64,000 nt of DNA, from positions 12,483 through 76,482 of the forward strand of contig NZ_DOPX01000028.1 in assembly GCF_003514505.1 (NCBI RefSeq), in the 5' to 3' direction. The notes beneath the pieces are model-generated. The model did no database searches. It was not told where the DNA came from and worked only from the letters and a program-made list of their open reading frames with translations. This DNA comes from Proteiniclasticum sp. GTDB lineage: Bacteria; Bacillota; Clostridia; Clostridiales; Clostridiaceae. The position numbers and the translations under genes are program-made. Below are positions 1 through 9,088 of this stretch, piece after piece (the stretch's first letter is position 1; the number at the start of each line of letters is the position of its first letter).

Positions 1-1057
1 ATCCCATATCATTCATGATCTTCAGCTCATAATCTATTCTTGTGATGATCTCCTTCTGCTCTTTCTCCACCAGACCTCTCAGCTCTTCCACATGAATAGG
101 CTTACCCCGATAGGCTGAGAAGGCATCATACTTCTCCACCATCCCTTCGTAGGTCCTTTCTGTGAGATAGGTGTAAGGGTCCGCTCCTTCTGGCAGCGGG
201 AACTTTGGCAGCTTCGACACGTGGAACTCATAGTCAAAGCTGCACATCTCCGCAATTTTCACCGTATTCTCCAGAGCTTCCGGTACATGGGAAAAGAGAT
301 CTTCCATTTCCTCATAGGACTTCAGATAGAACTCATCGGAAGGATACCGCATACGGTTCTCTTCCTCCACTGTTTTTCCTGTCTGTATGCAAAGAAGAAT
401 GTCATGGGCTCTGGCATCTTCTTTCTTCAGGTAATGAACATCATTGGTGCAGACAAGAGGGATCCCAAGTTCTTTGGCCAAAGCGATGTTCAGCTTATTG
501 ACCTTTCTCTGCTCCTCCAGTCCATGGTCTTGAAGCTCCAGATAATAATCCTCCCCGAACAGTCCATGATAGAACTTCGCGGCTTCCTTGGCTCTATCCG
601 GCATCCCCAGATTGAAAAACTCCTGCACTTCGCCACCGAGACAAGCAGAAAGACAAATAAGCCCTTCTGAATGCTTCTCCAGAAAAGCGTGGTCTACCCT
701 TGGTTTATAGTAAAACCCAGACAAGGAGGCTTCCGACACAATCTTCATGAGATTCTCATAGCCCCTCTCGTTCTTTACGAGAAGAACAAGATGGTGGGTC
801 GTATTCTCCGGATCCTGGTTCTTGATGTTCATATCTTTCGCAGCCACATAGATTTCACAGCCGATGATGGGCTTGATGCCTGCTTTTTTTGCTTCTTTGT
901 AAAAATCCACACAGCCGTACATGGAGCCATGGTCCGTAATGGCCACATGCTTCATGCCCAGTTCTTTCACACGGCTGATGATTCCGCTGATCTTCGCCGA
1001 GCCATCCAGAAGACTGTATTCTGTATGAAGGTGAAGATGGGCAAATGGTTTATCCAT
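1..1057 (-). CDS. dnaE: DNA polymerase III alpha subunit DnaE, N-terminal part (runs off the left edge)
   Basis: Replicative DNA polymerase catalytic subunit, which extends DNA at the fork in the cytoplasm. Only the first 352 residues are in the window, and the gene continues past base 1. The visible part is the PHP domain: the metal-ligand motif HLHLHTEYSLLDG lies at residues 7-19, and ITDHGSMYG, CEIYVAA and CLGGEV follow in the usual DnaE order. The ATG at 1057 has AAAGGA about 9 bases upstream. No exonuclease insertion is seen in this part, which fits DnaE rather than PolC. It is the last visible gene of a minus-strand run yvcK-whiA-ytoI-Dabb-dnaE. The identification is firm; the polymerase palm lies outside the window. 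Confidence 0.95.
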   Translation of the reverse strand, partial: MDKPFAHLHLHTEYSLLDGSAKISGIISRVKELGMKHVAITDHGSMYGCVDFYKEAKKAGIKPIIGCEIYVAAKDMNIKNQDPENTTHHLVLLVKNERGYENLMKIVSEASLSGFYYKPRVDHAFLEKHSEGLICLSACLGGEVQEFFNLGMPDRAKEAAKFYHGLFGEDYYLELQDHGLEEQRKVNKLNIALAKELGIPLVCTNDVHYLKKEDARAHDILLCIQTGKTVEEENRMRYPSDEFYLKSYEEMEDLFSHVPEALENTVKIAEMCSFDYEFHVSKLPKFPLPEGADPYTYLTERTYEGMVEKYDAFSAYRGKPIHVEELRGLVEKEQKEIITRIDYELKIMNDMG

Positions 1058-1096
1058 AAATTCAGTCCTTTCTATACCAAAGACAAATAGAGGTTC

Positions 1097-1387
1097 CTAT
1101 GCGCTGAAGTCACAGGCTTTGGAATCTTCAAGCATGGGTCTTAAGTGCGCCAGCACCTCATCCACATGGTACGGATGCACCTGATACTCATCCATGGCTT
1201 CTTTGGAGTCAAAACCTGAAATGAGGCAGATGTCGTAGCTTCTTCCCGTGAACAACTCATCTTGACCTACCACCAGATGCTTCAGCTGGGGGATGTTTCC
1301 CTCCATGGCCTGAAGCAGCCCCTTTGCCTTTTCCATATTCTCTTTAGAGTTTTCTTTTAACTTGAACATCACAACATGATAAAACAT
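1097..1387 (-). CDS. Dabb (stress-responsive A/B barrel) domain protein
   Basis: Small 96-residue protein made of a single Dabb ferredoxin-like domain. The family start MFYHVVMFKLKE is followed by the conserved stretch ending in HPYHVDEVL, where the HP(x)H histidines are typical. Family members form dimeric alpha/beta barrels, but most bacterial ones have no defined reaction, so no substrate is assigned. It lies 47 bases after the ytoI-like gene and 39 bases before dnaE, on the same strand and probably in the same transcript. No signal peptide or membrane segment is visible. The family call is good and the function unknown. Confidence 0.8.
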   Translation of the reverse strand: MFYHVVMFKLKENSKENMEKAKGLLQAMEGNIPQLKHLVVGQDELFTGRSYDICLISGFDSKEAMDEYQVHPYHVDEVLAHLRPMLEDSKACDFSA

Positions 1388-1434
1388 ATGATTTCCCCCT
1401 ATTTACTCCATGTGCTTTCTTTACACCTTCGTTC

Positions 1435-2733
1435 TTACTCATCCAGCGTATGCAAAATACTGAGTCTGGATGTGGCAATGAGCTTGTCTCTTGATTTCAG
1501 ATTCACATCCACTTTAGAGTGGAGCTTAGATGTCTTGATGATGTTGATCTCCATGGTGAACTTCGCATCAATGCCCAGCACTTCATAAAAGTCCGTAGCG
1601 CATTTATCCAGGCTGCAGCTGTAGTACTGGTTCTGAAGATGGGAGATGGCAGTCTTTGACATGAGCATGGAAAGGAGTCCTCTGGAAGCATTACCCAAGG
1701 GATCCAGAAACTCTGCCGTCACCACGCCACTGTAGTAGAACTTCCCTTCTCTTTTTTCCACCGTCAAGTGCCGGATGATCTTATCCTCCATGGTATCTGT
1801 TTCCATGGGCTTCATATGACGCTCCTGAAGAGCTTTCAGGATGTCCGTTCTCGTAATGACGCCCACAAGGACTCCATCTTCAGTCACAGGACACAGCGGA
1901 AGATTTTCCCAGTCCATGATGTGTGCCACATAGGATACCGTGGTCTTGGGCGTTACAGAAAGATTCACCTTGCGGAGCACCTCTCCCACCCGGTCACTGT
2001 CTTCTCTGCCAAGGGTTTCCTTGGGGGTGATAATGCCCTGGACCACCATTTTCTCATCCACCACCGGAAACTTTTCATGGCCAGAACGCTCAGACAGCCT
2101 GATATAGTCATGGATGGTGTCCCGCACTGTCAGATGATAGGTTTCCTTCTGGATGATGTCTTTCACATAGGGAATGGTCTGTTTGATGAGATTTTCTGAG
2201 ATGCCACGATTGATCATGGATGCTGTGGTGAATGTGTCATAGGAACAGGAGATGATTGGAATCTTCAGCCTGTCCGCCAGGGCCACATTCTTCTCCGAAG
2301 CTTTGAAGCCACCGGTGATGAGCACACCAACCCCCATGTTGAGGGCAAGGCTATGCACTTCATCCCGGTTGCCCACAATGAGAAGGCCACCAACTGTGAG
2401 ATACTTTTTCATGGCTTCCATGGTCATGGCTCCGATGTTGAACCTGTAGATGGTCTTTTCAATGCCATCTCTGCCACCAAGAAGCTCTCCATCTACTATA
2501 CGGATGATCTCATTGTAGGTGATGGATTCGATCTTTTTCTCTTTTTCACTCTCCACACGGATGGTTCCTGTTCGGGGAAGGGTTTCCAGATACCCTTCCT
2601 CCTCCATGAGCTTAATGGCTTTATAAGCCGTGGCATCACTGACTCCCCGGTCTTTTGCCAGGGTTCTGACAGAGAGTTTTGTGCCCAGCTGCATTTCTTT
2701 AATATGTTCCATGATACGGTCGATCTTCGCCAT
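1435..2733 (-). CDS. ytoI: YtoI-like regulator: HTH, DRTGG, CBS pair and hotdog domains
   Basis: 432-residue multidomain protein. Residues 1-60 form a winged helix (KLSVRTLAKDRGVSDATAYKAIKLM); about 85-190 a DRTGG domain (GGLLIVGNRDEV, TGGF); about 195-310 two CBS motifs (FPVVDEKMVVQGIITPKE and LPLCPVTEDGVLVGVITRTD); about 325-430 a hotdog-fold domain. This order matches Bacillus YtoI. CBS pairs in this family usually bind adenine nucleotides, and the hotdog part may bind an acyl-CoA or related ligand; neither ligand can be read from the sequence. The start ATG overlaps the whiA stop by one base (TAATG), so the two genes are translationally coupled. It probably acts as a ligand-sensing transcription factor, with unknown targets. 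Confidence 0.85.
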   Translation of the reverse strand: MAKIDRIMEHIKEMQLGTKLSVRTLAKDRGVSDATAYKAIKLMEEEGYLETLPRTGTIRVESEKEKKIESITYNEIIRIVDGELLGGRDGIEKTIYRFNIGAMTMEAMKKYLTVGGLLIVGNRDEVHSLALNMGVGVLITGGFKASEKNVALADRLKIPIISCSYDTFTTASMINRGISENLIKQTIPYVKDIIQKETYHLTVRDTIHDYIRLSERSGHEKFPVVDEKMVVQGIITPKETLGREDSDRVGEVLRKVNLSVTPKTTVSYVAHIMDWENLPLCPVTEDGVLVGVITRTDILKALQERHMKPMETDTMEDKIIRHLTVEKREGKFYYSGVVTAEFLDPLGNASRGLLSMLMSKTAISHLQNQYYSCSLDKCATDFYEVLGIDAKFTMEINIIKTSKLHSKVDVNLKSRDKLIATSRLSILHTLDE

Positions 2734-3683
2734 TAGAGTCCTCCCTTTCTCAGTTCATCTGCAATCTTTTCTATTTTTCTCAATCTATGGTTCACTCCGG
2801 ATTTCCCAACCGGCGGATCGAGCATTTCTCCAAGCTCCTTCAATGACTCATCTGGATATTCAAGCCGCAGCTCTGCAATATCACGCAGGGGCTTTGAGAG
2901 TCTTTTCAGACCAATCTCCTTTTCGATGAGCTTAATGGATTCCACTTGCCGAACCGCTGCATTAACGGTCTTTGAAAGGTTTGCTGTCTCGCAGTTCACC
3001 AGTCGGTTCACATTGTTCCTCATATCTTTGACAATGCGGACATTTTCGAACTCAAAAAGACTATTGTAGGCACCGATGATGGAAAGAATATCCACGATCT
3101 GTTCTCCCTCTTTCAGGTAGACAATGTGGGAGTTCTTTCGGGCGATGACCTTTGAAGTCAGCCCATAGGAATTAATCAGCTCTTTCAGCTCTTCTGCAAG
3201 TTCCAGAGAGTTCACCACAAACTCCAGATGATAGGCTTTCTCCGGATTTGACACACTGCCAGATCCCAGAAAGGAGCCTTTGATATAGGCTTTCTTCAGC
3301 GCATCCGTATGCACCAGATTGGGACTGATGGAGTAGTTCAGCCCCACAGCGCCTTCCTCTTCCTTCAGTATTCCTGTCTCCAGAAGAAGTTCCCGAAGGC
3401 CCATATCCTCGGAGATGACAATCACATAGACATTGTTTTTCTTGAGAGATCCGGATTTTTTCACGAGAAGCCTTCCATGAATTTTCAAATGGTCCTTGAG
3501 AAGCTTAAAAATAAACCTCGCTGTGGAGGGGTTCTCCGTAGTGATTTTAAACGACAGCTTCGCAGACCCAAAGGCCAGGGTTCCGGATAGACGCATGATG
3601 GCGGATAAAAGAGCAATGATTTCTGCCCTTGTAATTTCTGTATTTTTCGTGATTTCATTTTTCACTGTAGAGGAAAAAGACAT
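2733..3683 (-). CDS. whiA: WhiA, DNA-binding protein with LAGLIDADG-like fold
   Basis: 316-residue WhiA, a sporulation and division-linked DNA-binding protein conserved in Gram-positive bacteria. The N-terminal two thirds carry the degenerate homing-endonuclease fold (AYIKGSFLGSGSVSNPEKAYHLEF), and the C-terminus the WhiA helix-turn-helix (LREIAELRLEYPDESLKELGEML-type stretch ending PPVGKSGVNHRLRKIEKIA). I chose the ATG at 3683 because GGTGA lies 5 bases upstream and families begin MSFSS; a GTG three codons earlier is possible. In Bacillus, WhiA influences chromosome segregation and Z-ring formation. It follows yvcK as in most Firmicutes, but a terminator and a fresh promoter lie between them, so it can be expressed independently. 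Confidence 0.95.
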   Translation of the reverse strand: MSFSSTVKNEITKNTEITRAEIIALLSAIMRLSGTLAFGSAKLSFKITTENPSTARFIFKLLKDHLKIHGRLLVKKSGSLKKNNVYVIVISEDMGLRELLLETGILKEEEGAVGLNYSISPNLVHTDALKKAYIKGSFLGSGSVSNPEKAYHLEFVVNSLELAEELKELINSYGLTSKVIARKNSHIVYLKEGEQIVDILSIIGAYNSLFEFENVRIVKDMRNNVNRLVNCETANLSKTVNAAVRQVESIKLIEKEIGLKRLSKPLRDIAELRLEYPDESLKELGEMLDPPVGKSGVNHRLRKIEKIADELRKGGL

Positions 3684-3771
3684 ATAGCTCACCAGCCTGT
3701 TTTATTATAGTTCGATAATTCTCTGTATCTTCTGTATTTTTCAAGACAGTTTTAGTACAGCTGACCCTTCA

Positions 3772-3777
3772 ATTATA
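3772..3777 (-). promoter_or_regulatory. Promoter -10 of whiA-ytoI run
   Basis: A perfect TATAAT preceded by TGT forms an extended -10 (TGTTATAAT) on the minus strand, about 90 bases before the whiA start. No good -35 is present, as is common with extended -10 promoters. It sits downstream of the yvcK terminator. Confidence 0.6.
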
Positions 3778-3825
3778 ACATAAACCATCCCTGGTGCATC
3801 GCAAAAAGACCCCTTTACGTCGTAT

Positions 3826-3876
3826 AAAATTAGACCGAAAGCTCTGACTGCACATCAAAGATTCCGGTCTAATTTT
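3826..3876 (-). terminator. Intrinsic terminator after yvcK
   Basis: The arms AAAATTAGACCG and CGGTCTAATTTT pair around a 27-base loop, and the 3' arm ends in a U-rich tract on the minus strand. It starts 10 bases past the yvcK stop. Confidence 0.7.
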
Positions 3877-3886
3877 ACATTCAATC

Positions 3887-5218
3887 CTACTGCTTCTTCC
3901 CTTTGAGTTTTCCAGACAGCGCCACATACTCCAGAATTCTCTTCTTGTCACTGACCAAGGTCTCTTCCAGAACAATCTCCATGAGCTTCTGTGAGAGCTT
4001 ATCCGCATCATGCCGTACAGAAGATTCTCTTGGTTTTATAAAGTCTCCCTGGATCAGTTTGAAAGGCTCTTCTTTAAGGTTCTCATAATCAATCTCCACT
4101 TCAAACTGGTTCATTCGATGATACTTTTCCCGAAGATGATCATTTCTGATCTTCATATCATTGGCAAAAACGTAGTCCAGCGGACCGATGTCCCCATGGG
4201 CATAGAGCGCTTTCAGATGATCCGATACTTTAAAGCCATCTGTTTCACCAGGCTGAGTCATGACATTGGCGATGTAAATCTTCCTGCCTCTGCTTTCTTT
4301 AATGGCTTCAGGCACACCTTTCACCAGAAGGTTTGGAATAACAGAGGTGTATAGCGATCCTGGACCTAAAATAATGGCATCTGCCCGTAGAATTTCATTT
4401 TTCACATCTTCTAATGCCTCTGCATCCTCGGGCACAATATAGAGCCTTTGAATCCTCGCTCCTTCTTTGATACTCACATCTGGAATATGGGACTCTCCCA
4501 CCACCAGCTGATTGTTATCCAGCACCGCATGAATCTTCACATTATCCAAGGTCACAGGGAGCACCTTACCAGTGATGGCAAGGACGCTGGCCATCTTCTG
4601 CACTGCATCCTCAAAATTGTCTGATACTCCATCCATGGCCGCCAGAAAAAGATTACCGAAGCTTTGTCCTTTCAGCGTACCATCTTTAAAACGGTACTGC
4701 ATAAGTTCCTCCATGAGAGGCTCTGTGTTGGCAAGGGCCACCAGACAGTTTCTGATGTCACCAGGCGGCAGGATGCCAAGATCCTCTCTGAGCGCGCCTG
4801 AGCCGCCGCCGTCATCGGCCACGGTCACCACGGCGGTAATATTATTGGTGTAGTTCTTGATCCCTTTCAATATGGTGGAAAGACCTGTTCCTCCACCAAT
4901 GATGACCACTCTTGGTCCTTGGACCAGAAGCTTCTTGTCATGAATGAGACTTCCGATCTCCCTGGAGTCCATATTGAAATGAATGAGACCATCCTGCACA
5001 AGACTCATAAAGCTTTTGATAAGCTCCGCAGTAGATACATACAAGGTGGAAGCTCCCAGTATCAGAAGATACACATAATAGACGCTATAGGCTTCTTCTC
5101 CAAAGCGTCTGAAAATAAGCTCTATGATCGCAAATATTAGGAGTCCTATGCCTACGATCCCCAGTCCAAACCATCTTTTCAACCCCACACCCATATTAAG
5201 CCAGTCTTTTATCTTCAT
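3887..5218 (-). CDS. yvcK: YvcK family gluconeogenesis/morphology factor with N-terminal membrane anchor
   Basis: 443-residue YvcK (CofD-like fold). YvcK proteins bind UDP-sugars and are needed for growth on gluconeogenic carbon sources and for correct placement of peptidoglycan synthases. The cytosolic domain starts at about residue 100 with PRVVIIGGGTGLSTILKG, followed by VTVADDGGGSGALRED and PPGDIRNCLVALA. Two N-terminal hydrophobic segments (about residues 15-35 and 45-65) anchor it in the membrane, as in other clostridial versions. The ATG at 5218 was chosen because it follows GGTG by 7 bases and an extended -10 lies 38 bases upstream; the open frame extends further and would give 80 more residues. 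RapZ, the usual upstream neighbour, is not present here. Confidence 0.93.
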   Translation of the reverse strand: MKIKDWLNMGVGLKRWFGLGIVGIGLLIFAIIELIFRRFGEEAYSVYYVYLLILGASTLYVSTAELIKSFMSLVQDGLIHFNMDSREIGSLIHDKKLLVQGPRVVIIGGGTGLSTILKGIKNYTNNITAVVTVADDGGGSGALREDLGILPPGDIRNCLVALANTEPLMEELMQYRFKDGTLKGQSFGNLFLAAMDGVSDNFEDAVQKMASVLAITGKVLPVTLDNVKIHAVLDNNQLVVGESHIPDVSIKEGARIQRLYIVPEDAEALEDVKNEILRADAIILGPGSLYTSVIPNLLVKGVPEAIKESRGRKIYIANVMTQPGETDGFKVSDHLKALYAHGDIGPLDYVFANDMKIRNDHLREKYHRMNQFEVEIDYENLKEEPFKLIQGDFIKPRESSVRHDADKLSQKLMEIVLEETLVSDKKRILEYVALSGKLKGKKQ

Positions 5219-5255
5219 AGTTATGCACCACAAATCCCTCATATTTATTACATAG

Positions 5256-5261
5256 ATTATA
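5256..5261 (-). promoter_or_regulatory. Extended -10 promoter of yvcK
   Basis: TGGTATAAT (TG-n-TATAAT) lies on the minus strand 38 bases upstream of the chosen yvcK ATG. The -35 region is weak. This placement makes the upstream in-frame extension non-coding in the yvcK transcript. Confidence 0.65.
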
Positions 5262-5531
5262 CCACAGCCGCTTGGATAGGGAACATATCGCCAGTACATA
5301 AGAAGTTCTTGCGGTAAATTCCACGGAATCCCTGTTTCTCCTCTGGCTCCAAAGTCGATAAAACTCAAATCTCTGTATGGCATACGATGTTCGGGCAATG
5401 CTTTTCTTAGCTTAGCACTGAACTTTACTTCGCATTTCCCTAGACAAAGTGCACCCATAAGGTCCCACTCAAATACATATGTGAAGAATCTCTTTTCTTA
5501 TGCATCATGTGGAAGCTGCCACTTTTCCTCA

Positions 5532-5571
5532 AACTGAAAGGGGAGACTATGATAACATAGCCTCTCCCTTT
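5532..5571 (-). terminator. Terminator-like hairpin after the sugar operon
   Basis: AAAGGGAGAGGCTATG pairs with CATAGTCTCCCCTTT with small bulges, 54 bases after the stop of the large GH94-like gene. The following tract (CAGTTTGAGG) is only modestly U-rich, so efficiency is uncertain. Confidence 0.5.
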
Positions 5572-5624
5572 AAAAATCAGGTTTTCACCAATTCAATATA
5601 GATGAACTACATCGTTCATGCACA

Positions 5625-8600
5625 TTATCTTTTGCTTTTTACCTTCTCCCAGTTGATCTGTACGATGATTTTGTCAAATTTAGCTTCCCGTCTGAAGATA
5701 CTGGATGAGATTTCTCTATTGAGCTTAAGGCAGTTCTCAAAGGTGTATCTATCCCCATTCTCATAAAACACCGAGACAGCATCATGGTCTGTACATTCAT
5801 ATATCACAGGCACAGAACATAGGGTGAATCCGAGCTGGTTCTCCCTAATATCCAGCTTCCGTCCAGGCAGCATCCAATCCACAGGGCTCTTTATGAACTC
5901 CTCTTCCGATAAAAGAGTCGGTGCAAAGGAGATTTCCCCTTGCGATACAAAGACACCAAGCTCACTGAATCTTGTTATGATATCCTCCTTGACCTGTCCC
6001 GTCATGCCAGGCTGCTGGACACCAGCAAAACTTGGTGTGTGGGAGTAGGCATCCGTTGGGAACGCGCCATATTTTACTGGTGATTTTGTCACGCCAATGC
6101 CTTCTTTTAAATCTCTGAAGTGCTTTTTCAGCTGATCCGCCTCATCCGCAGCTCCCCTAAGAACCGCATGGTCGTGATTTTCCTTCGCAGCCAGCACCAG
6201 TTTTGAAACCATATGCCAGTAAATGCTTCCTAGACCCTCATACTTGAAGAAGGTCCCCGATCGGCCGGTAAAGGCATGGTGATCAAACAAGTTGCTGAAT
6301 ATCTCACCCACAGCCTGAATATCCTTATGCTCATAGGCATCAGTTTTTCTTAAAGCATCCATGATTTCCTTGGCATTTCGGAATTGTCCATTAAACCGGT
6401 ACTGACCATTGACATCCTTTTCCACAAATTTCCGGGAACCCATCTCAAGTTCCTTCTTCAAAATCAGAGAGGATTCCACCGCTTCCGCTGGAATGATGTT
6501 TTTCTCCAAAAACTTCGGCAAATCCCTTTCAGGATACAGCATATAGCTGTTCTGGTCTTCACGGTAAATTTTACTGTTTCTGAGAGCTTCCAGCACGTTC
6601 AGCGCTTCATCCTCGCTTAAGGCTCCGGAGCTTAGCACCGCCACCTGGCCTTCAAGCATCTCATATAAATGAGATAGCGTGCAGGTATGTCCAGAGAACT
6701 TCAGCAGATTATAGGAATGATAGAGTCCATCTTCTCTTCTGTTTTCTTTGATGGTCGTGATCAGATGCCGTTCTGCCGTATTCAAAAATCTTCTGACATC
6801 CAGATAATCAAGTTGAATCTTTTCACCTGTAAAACCATTCTCATAAATCGCTTGGCGGTAGGATTCTCCAATCTTACCAAGTTTCTTGACCATCTCAAAC
6901 CGCTCTTCTTCCGTGAGCCCTCTCTCCAGAGCTTCCTCACTTTCTGAAAGCACCTTCAGCATCTGATCGAACATGGCTTTCACTTCAGAGGATACATCTA
7001 CAGTTCCAGATACCTCATCCATCAGCCGCTCCATAAAGCTCAAGTACCTGTAGAGATAGTATAACGTAACCATAGATACGCCATTTCCAACCAAAGCATT
7101 GTTGGCATCATTCCATTCCGGACGCTGTGTGTTCATCCATATACCCCCTCCTGGGATATAGTTTGACATCTTAGAAAGCATCACCACAAGGAGTTTTTCC
7201 ATCAGGTTCACATGATAAATCTCTTCTCCTCTAAAATGCAATTTGCCGTCAGCACCACAGTTCTCCACTCTTTGTTCGATGAGTCCCGCGCATTCTTCAT
7301 CATAGACGATGGTATCTTTCGAATTTTCGATCAGGCCGTCTATTCCTTTGATTCTATAAGGTACATTGGCATAGACAAAGCTTTCTTTTGAGAGCATTTC
7401 ACCCAATTTCTTTGGATGGTAGTTTCTTGACATCTCCAGGATCTTTAAAAGATAGATCACTTGATGATCTCCCCAGTAACCGATATTAGACCAGGGATCA
7501 GAAGGATCCGGTTCTTCCCAGTCAATTCCATCCTTCGTGATTCGGTACGGATTGTATCCGTCCGGTGTAGATGCATTCACGAACTTGGAAATGATGCTTT
7601 CAATATATTCTGGGAAGGAAATAGAAAGGGCTTCCCAGTTCTGGAAAATATCTCTCCAGTTGCCTTCAAAATTCAGATTCTGTTCCCCATTTTCACCATT
7701 GATCTTGATGTTGAATTTATTCCATGGACGGCTGGGATCTCCATGACGTCTGGAATAGGTCAGAGGCAGATATTCAAGAACCAACCGCTCATAATCAGGG
7801 TCTCCAGTCTTCTCCACCATAGCGAGCAGATCCAAATAACTGATCTCCCCAGGCAAGTTCTCCAGCTCTTCCTTGTATTTCGCCATAATAGAACTGTTCC
7901 ATTTTCCAATGAAGGCAATGAGGTCCTTCGTGGTAATCCTATACCCATCCGCATAAATCCCACCACGCATGATGTTATAAAGCGTATTCGAAAAATGTCT
8001 GTACCCGGCCAACCGATCTTCTGTGAATTGGAACCCATCTGCATCAAAGACCAGTTTTTTGAGCTTTTCGTCACCTCTTACAAGATCCTCTTCCAAGGAA
8101 GTCAGTATGCTGTCTCCATCCGCAATCTCTTTCATCAGGGATTCCACATCTGATGCGCTCTGCTTCAGCTCTGAAACAATCACCCACTTCTTTATGTCAG
8201 AAGGTTCAAGCATCAGTTCAGCGGAGACATAAAACGCTCCTCGTTGTCCTTTGATATCATGCTCAGTGGACACTTCAAGACCCTTTGCGAAATTTCTGAT
8301 CTGCTTTTCGGAGAGAAGATACCTGGCATCCCCCAAGCCCTTTGTCCAAACCGTTGTCGCTTTCAGTGATTCACTGGGTTCTGGCTGGTCCGAAATGATG
8401 GAGCTCAGTGTAAAAATCCCAAGCGCAGCGCTTTCTATCAGTTCATTTCTTTTGTATCCATCAATGAGCGTACTTCGGCTTGTCTGGGTTAGTGCATCGA
8501 CCCCATAAGGGAGGATGTTCCGAATCCCGTCCAGCACAGAAATCTCTACAGTTTTGCCGCAGCTGCTGACAATCTCTGACTCTTTGACCACCCCATAACG

Positions 8601-9065
8601 GCTGCTCATTTTCCAGGAGTATCGGTAGGTCAGGTTGAGATCAAGATTCTCTTCCTCGAATACTATTTTGTTCCCCATGGTGTTCTTGTATAGATTTCTC
8701 TGGATTTTATATAAATCCGCATTATGGTTCGTAAAAGGTTTCCAGAAAACCCTCCGGTCTCCCAAGGAAACGATCAATGCGGTATCTGGTCCTGTGGTTT
8801 CTATGCTGTCATGGACTTTATCGTCGGTGACGTAGGGAAACAGAGCATTATCCGCATTTTCTCTTCCCGCCGTAAGACCACCGGTACTGGACACAAACAT
8901 CCAGAAATCCCCATCATTGACAATGGTCATGAAAAATGGAGGCATCTCATGAAAATCACTGATTCTGAAAAATGTTTCACCGTTCATTTCCACTGTTTTC
9001 AAAGAAACTTCCGGTGAATCTCCTTGTAAAATACAATCCCCGATATATAAACTCTTATCTCTCAT
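5625..9065 (-). CDS. Large GH94-like (COG3459-type) carbohydrate-active protein, 1146 aa
   Basis: Very long cytoplasmic protein without signal peptide. I read it as a distant relative of the inverting phosphorylases around GH94: an N-terminal beta-sandwich-like half, then an (alpha/alpha)6-barrel-like region with RRHGDPSR (439-446), GNWRDIFQN (468-476), DGYNP (502-506), WGDHQV (531-536) and WNDANNALVGNG (651-662). Asp653 in WND matches the position of the general acid of GH94 enzymes, and GRSGTFFKYEGLGSIYW near residue 910 resembles the phosphate-loop region. The same motifs occur in the same order in the protein at 14256-17372. It is the last gene of the ABC transporter operon, 23 bases after the second permease. 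Likely role: cleaving imported oligosaccharides by phosphorolysis or hydrolysis. Substrate unknown; GH161 or an unclassified sister family are alternatives. Confidence 0.6.
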   Translation of the reverse strand: MRDKSLYIGDCILQGDSPEVSLKTVEMNGETFFRISDFHEMPPFFMTIVNDGDFWMFVSSTGGLTAGRENADNALFPYVTDDKVHDSIETTGPDTALIVSLGDRRVFWKPFTNHNADLYKIQRNLYKNTMGNKIVFEEENLDLNLTYRYSWKMSSRYGVVKESEIVSSCGKTVEISVLDGIRNILPYGVDALTQTSRSTLIDGYKRNELIESAALGIFTLSSIISDQPEPSESLKATTVWTKGLGDARYLLSEKQIRNFAKGLEVSTEHDIKGQRGAFYVSAELMLEPSDIKKWVIVSELKQSASDVESLMKEIADGDSILTSLEEDLVRGDEKLKKLVFDADGFQFTEDRLAGYRHFSNTLYNIMRGGIYADGYRITTKDLIAFIGKWNSSIMAKYKEELENLPGEISYLDLLAMVEKTGDPDYERLVLEYLPLTYSRRHGDPSRPWNKFNIKINGENGEQNLNFEGNWRDIFQNWEALSISFPEYIESIISKFVNASTPDGYNPYRITKDGIDWEEPDPSDPWSNIGYWGDHQVIYLLKILEMSRNYHPKKLGEMLSKESFVYANVPYRIKGIDGLIENSKDTIVYDEECAGLIEQRVENCGADGKLHFRGEEIYHVNLMEKLLVVMLSKMSNYIPGGGIWMNTQRPEWNDANNALVGNGVSMVTLYYLYRYLSFMERLMDEVSGTVDVSSEVKAMFDQMLKVLSESEEALERGLTEEERFEMVKKLGKIGESYRQAIYENGFTGEKIQLDYLDVRRFLNTAERHLITTIKENRREDGLYHSYNLLKFSGHTCTLSHLYEMLEGQVAVLSSGALSEDEALNVLEALRNSKIYREDQNSYMLYPERDLPKFLEKNIIPAEAVESSLILKKELEMGSRKFVEKDVNGQYRFNGQFRNAKEIMDALRKTDAYEHKDIQAVGEIFSNLFDHHAFTGRSGTFFKYEGLGSIYWHMVSKLVLAAKENHDHAVLRGAADEADQLKKHFRDLKEGIGVTKSPVKYGAFPTDAYSHTPSFAGVQQPGMTGQVKEDIITRFSELGVFVSQGEISFAPTLLSEEEFIKSPVDWMLPGRKLDIRENQLGFTLCSVPVIYECTDHDAVSVFYENGDRYTFENCLKLNREISSSIFRREAKFDKIIVQINWEKVKSKR

Positions 9066-9088
9066 CTTACTATCCTTTCATCCTATGG

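Larger units (their letters stand above)
5219..5624 (-). other. 406-base interval between yvcK and the sugar cassette
   Basis: The right third holds the terminator-like hairpin of the preceding gene. The left part (about 5219-5500, minus strand) is an open frame of roughly 90 codons continuous with yvcK. Its composition looks protein-like (for example ALPEHRMPYRDLSFIDFG), but it has no ribosome site and the yvcK -10 lies inside it. It also contains a 9-base imperfect stem (GGGAAATGC / GCATTGCCC). I do not recognise it; it may be a decayed gene, an RNA element or chance. Confidence 0.4.

Noticed and set aside
205..1090. Three open frames on the plus strand at the left edge
   Set aside because: They are antisense to dnaE, whose reading frame is clear on the minus strand across the region.
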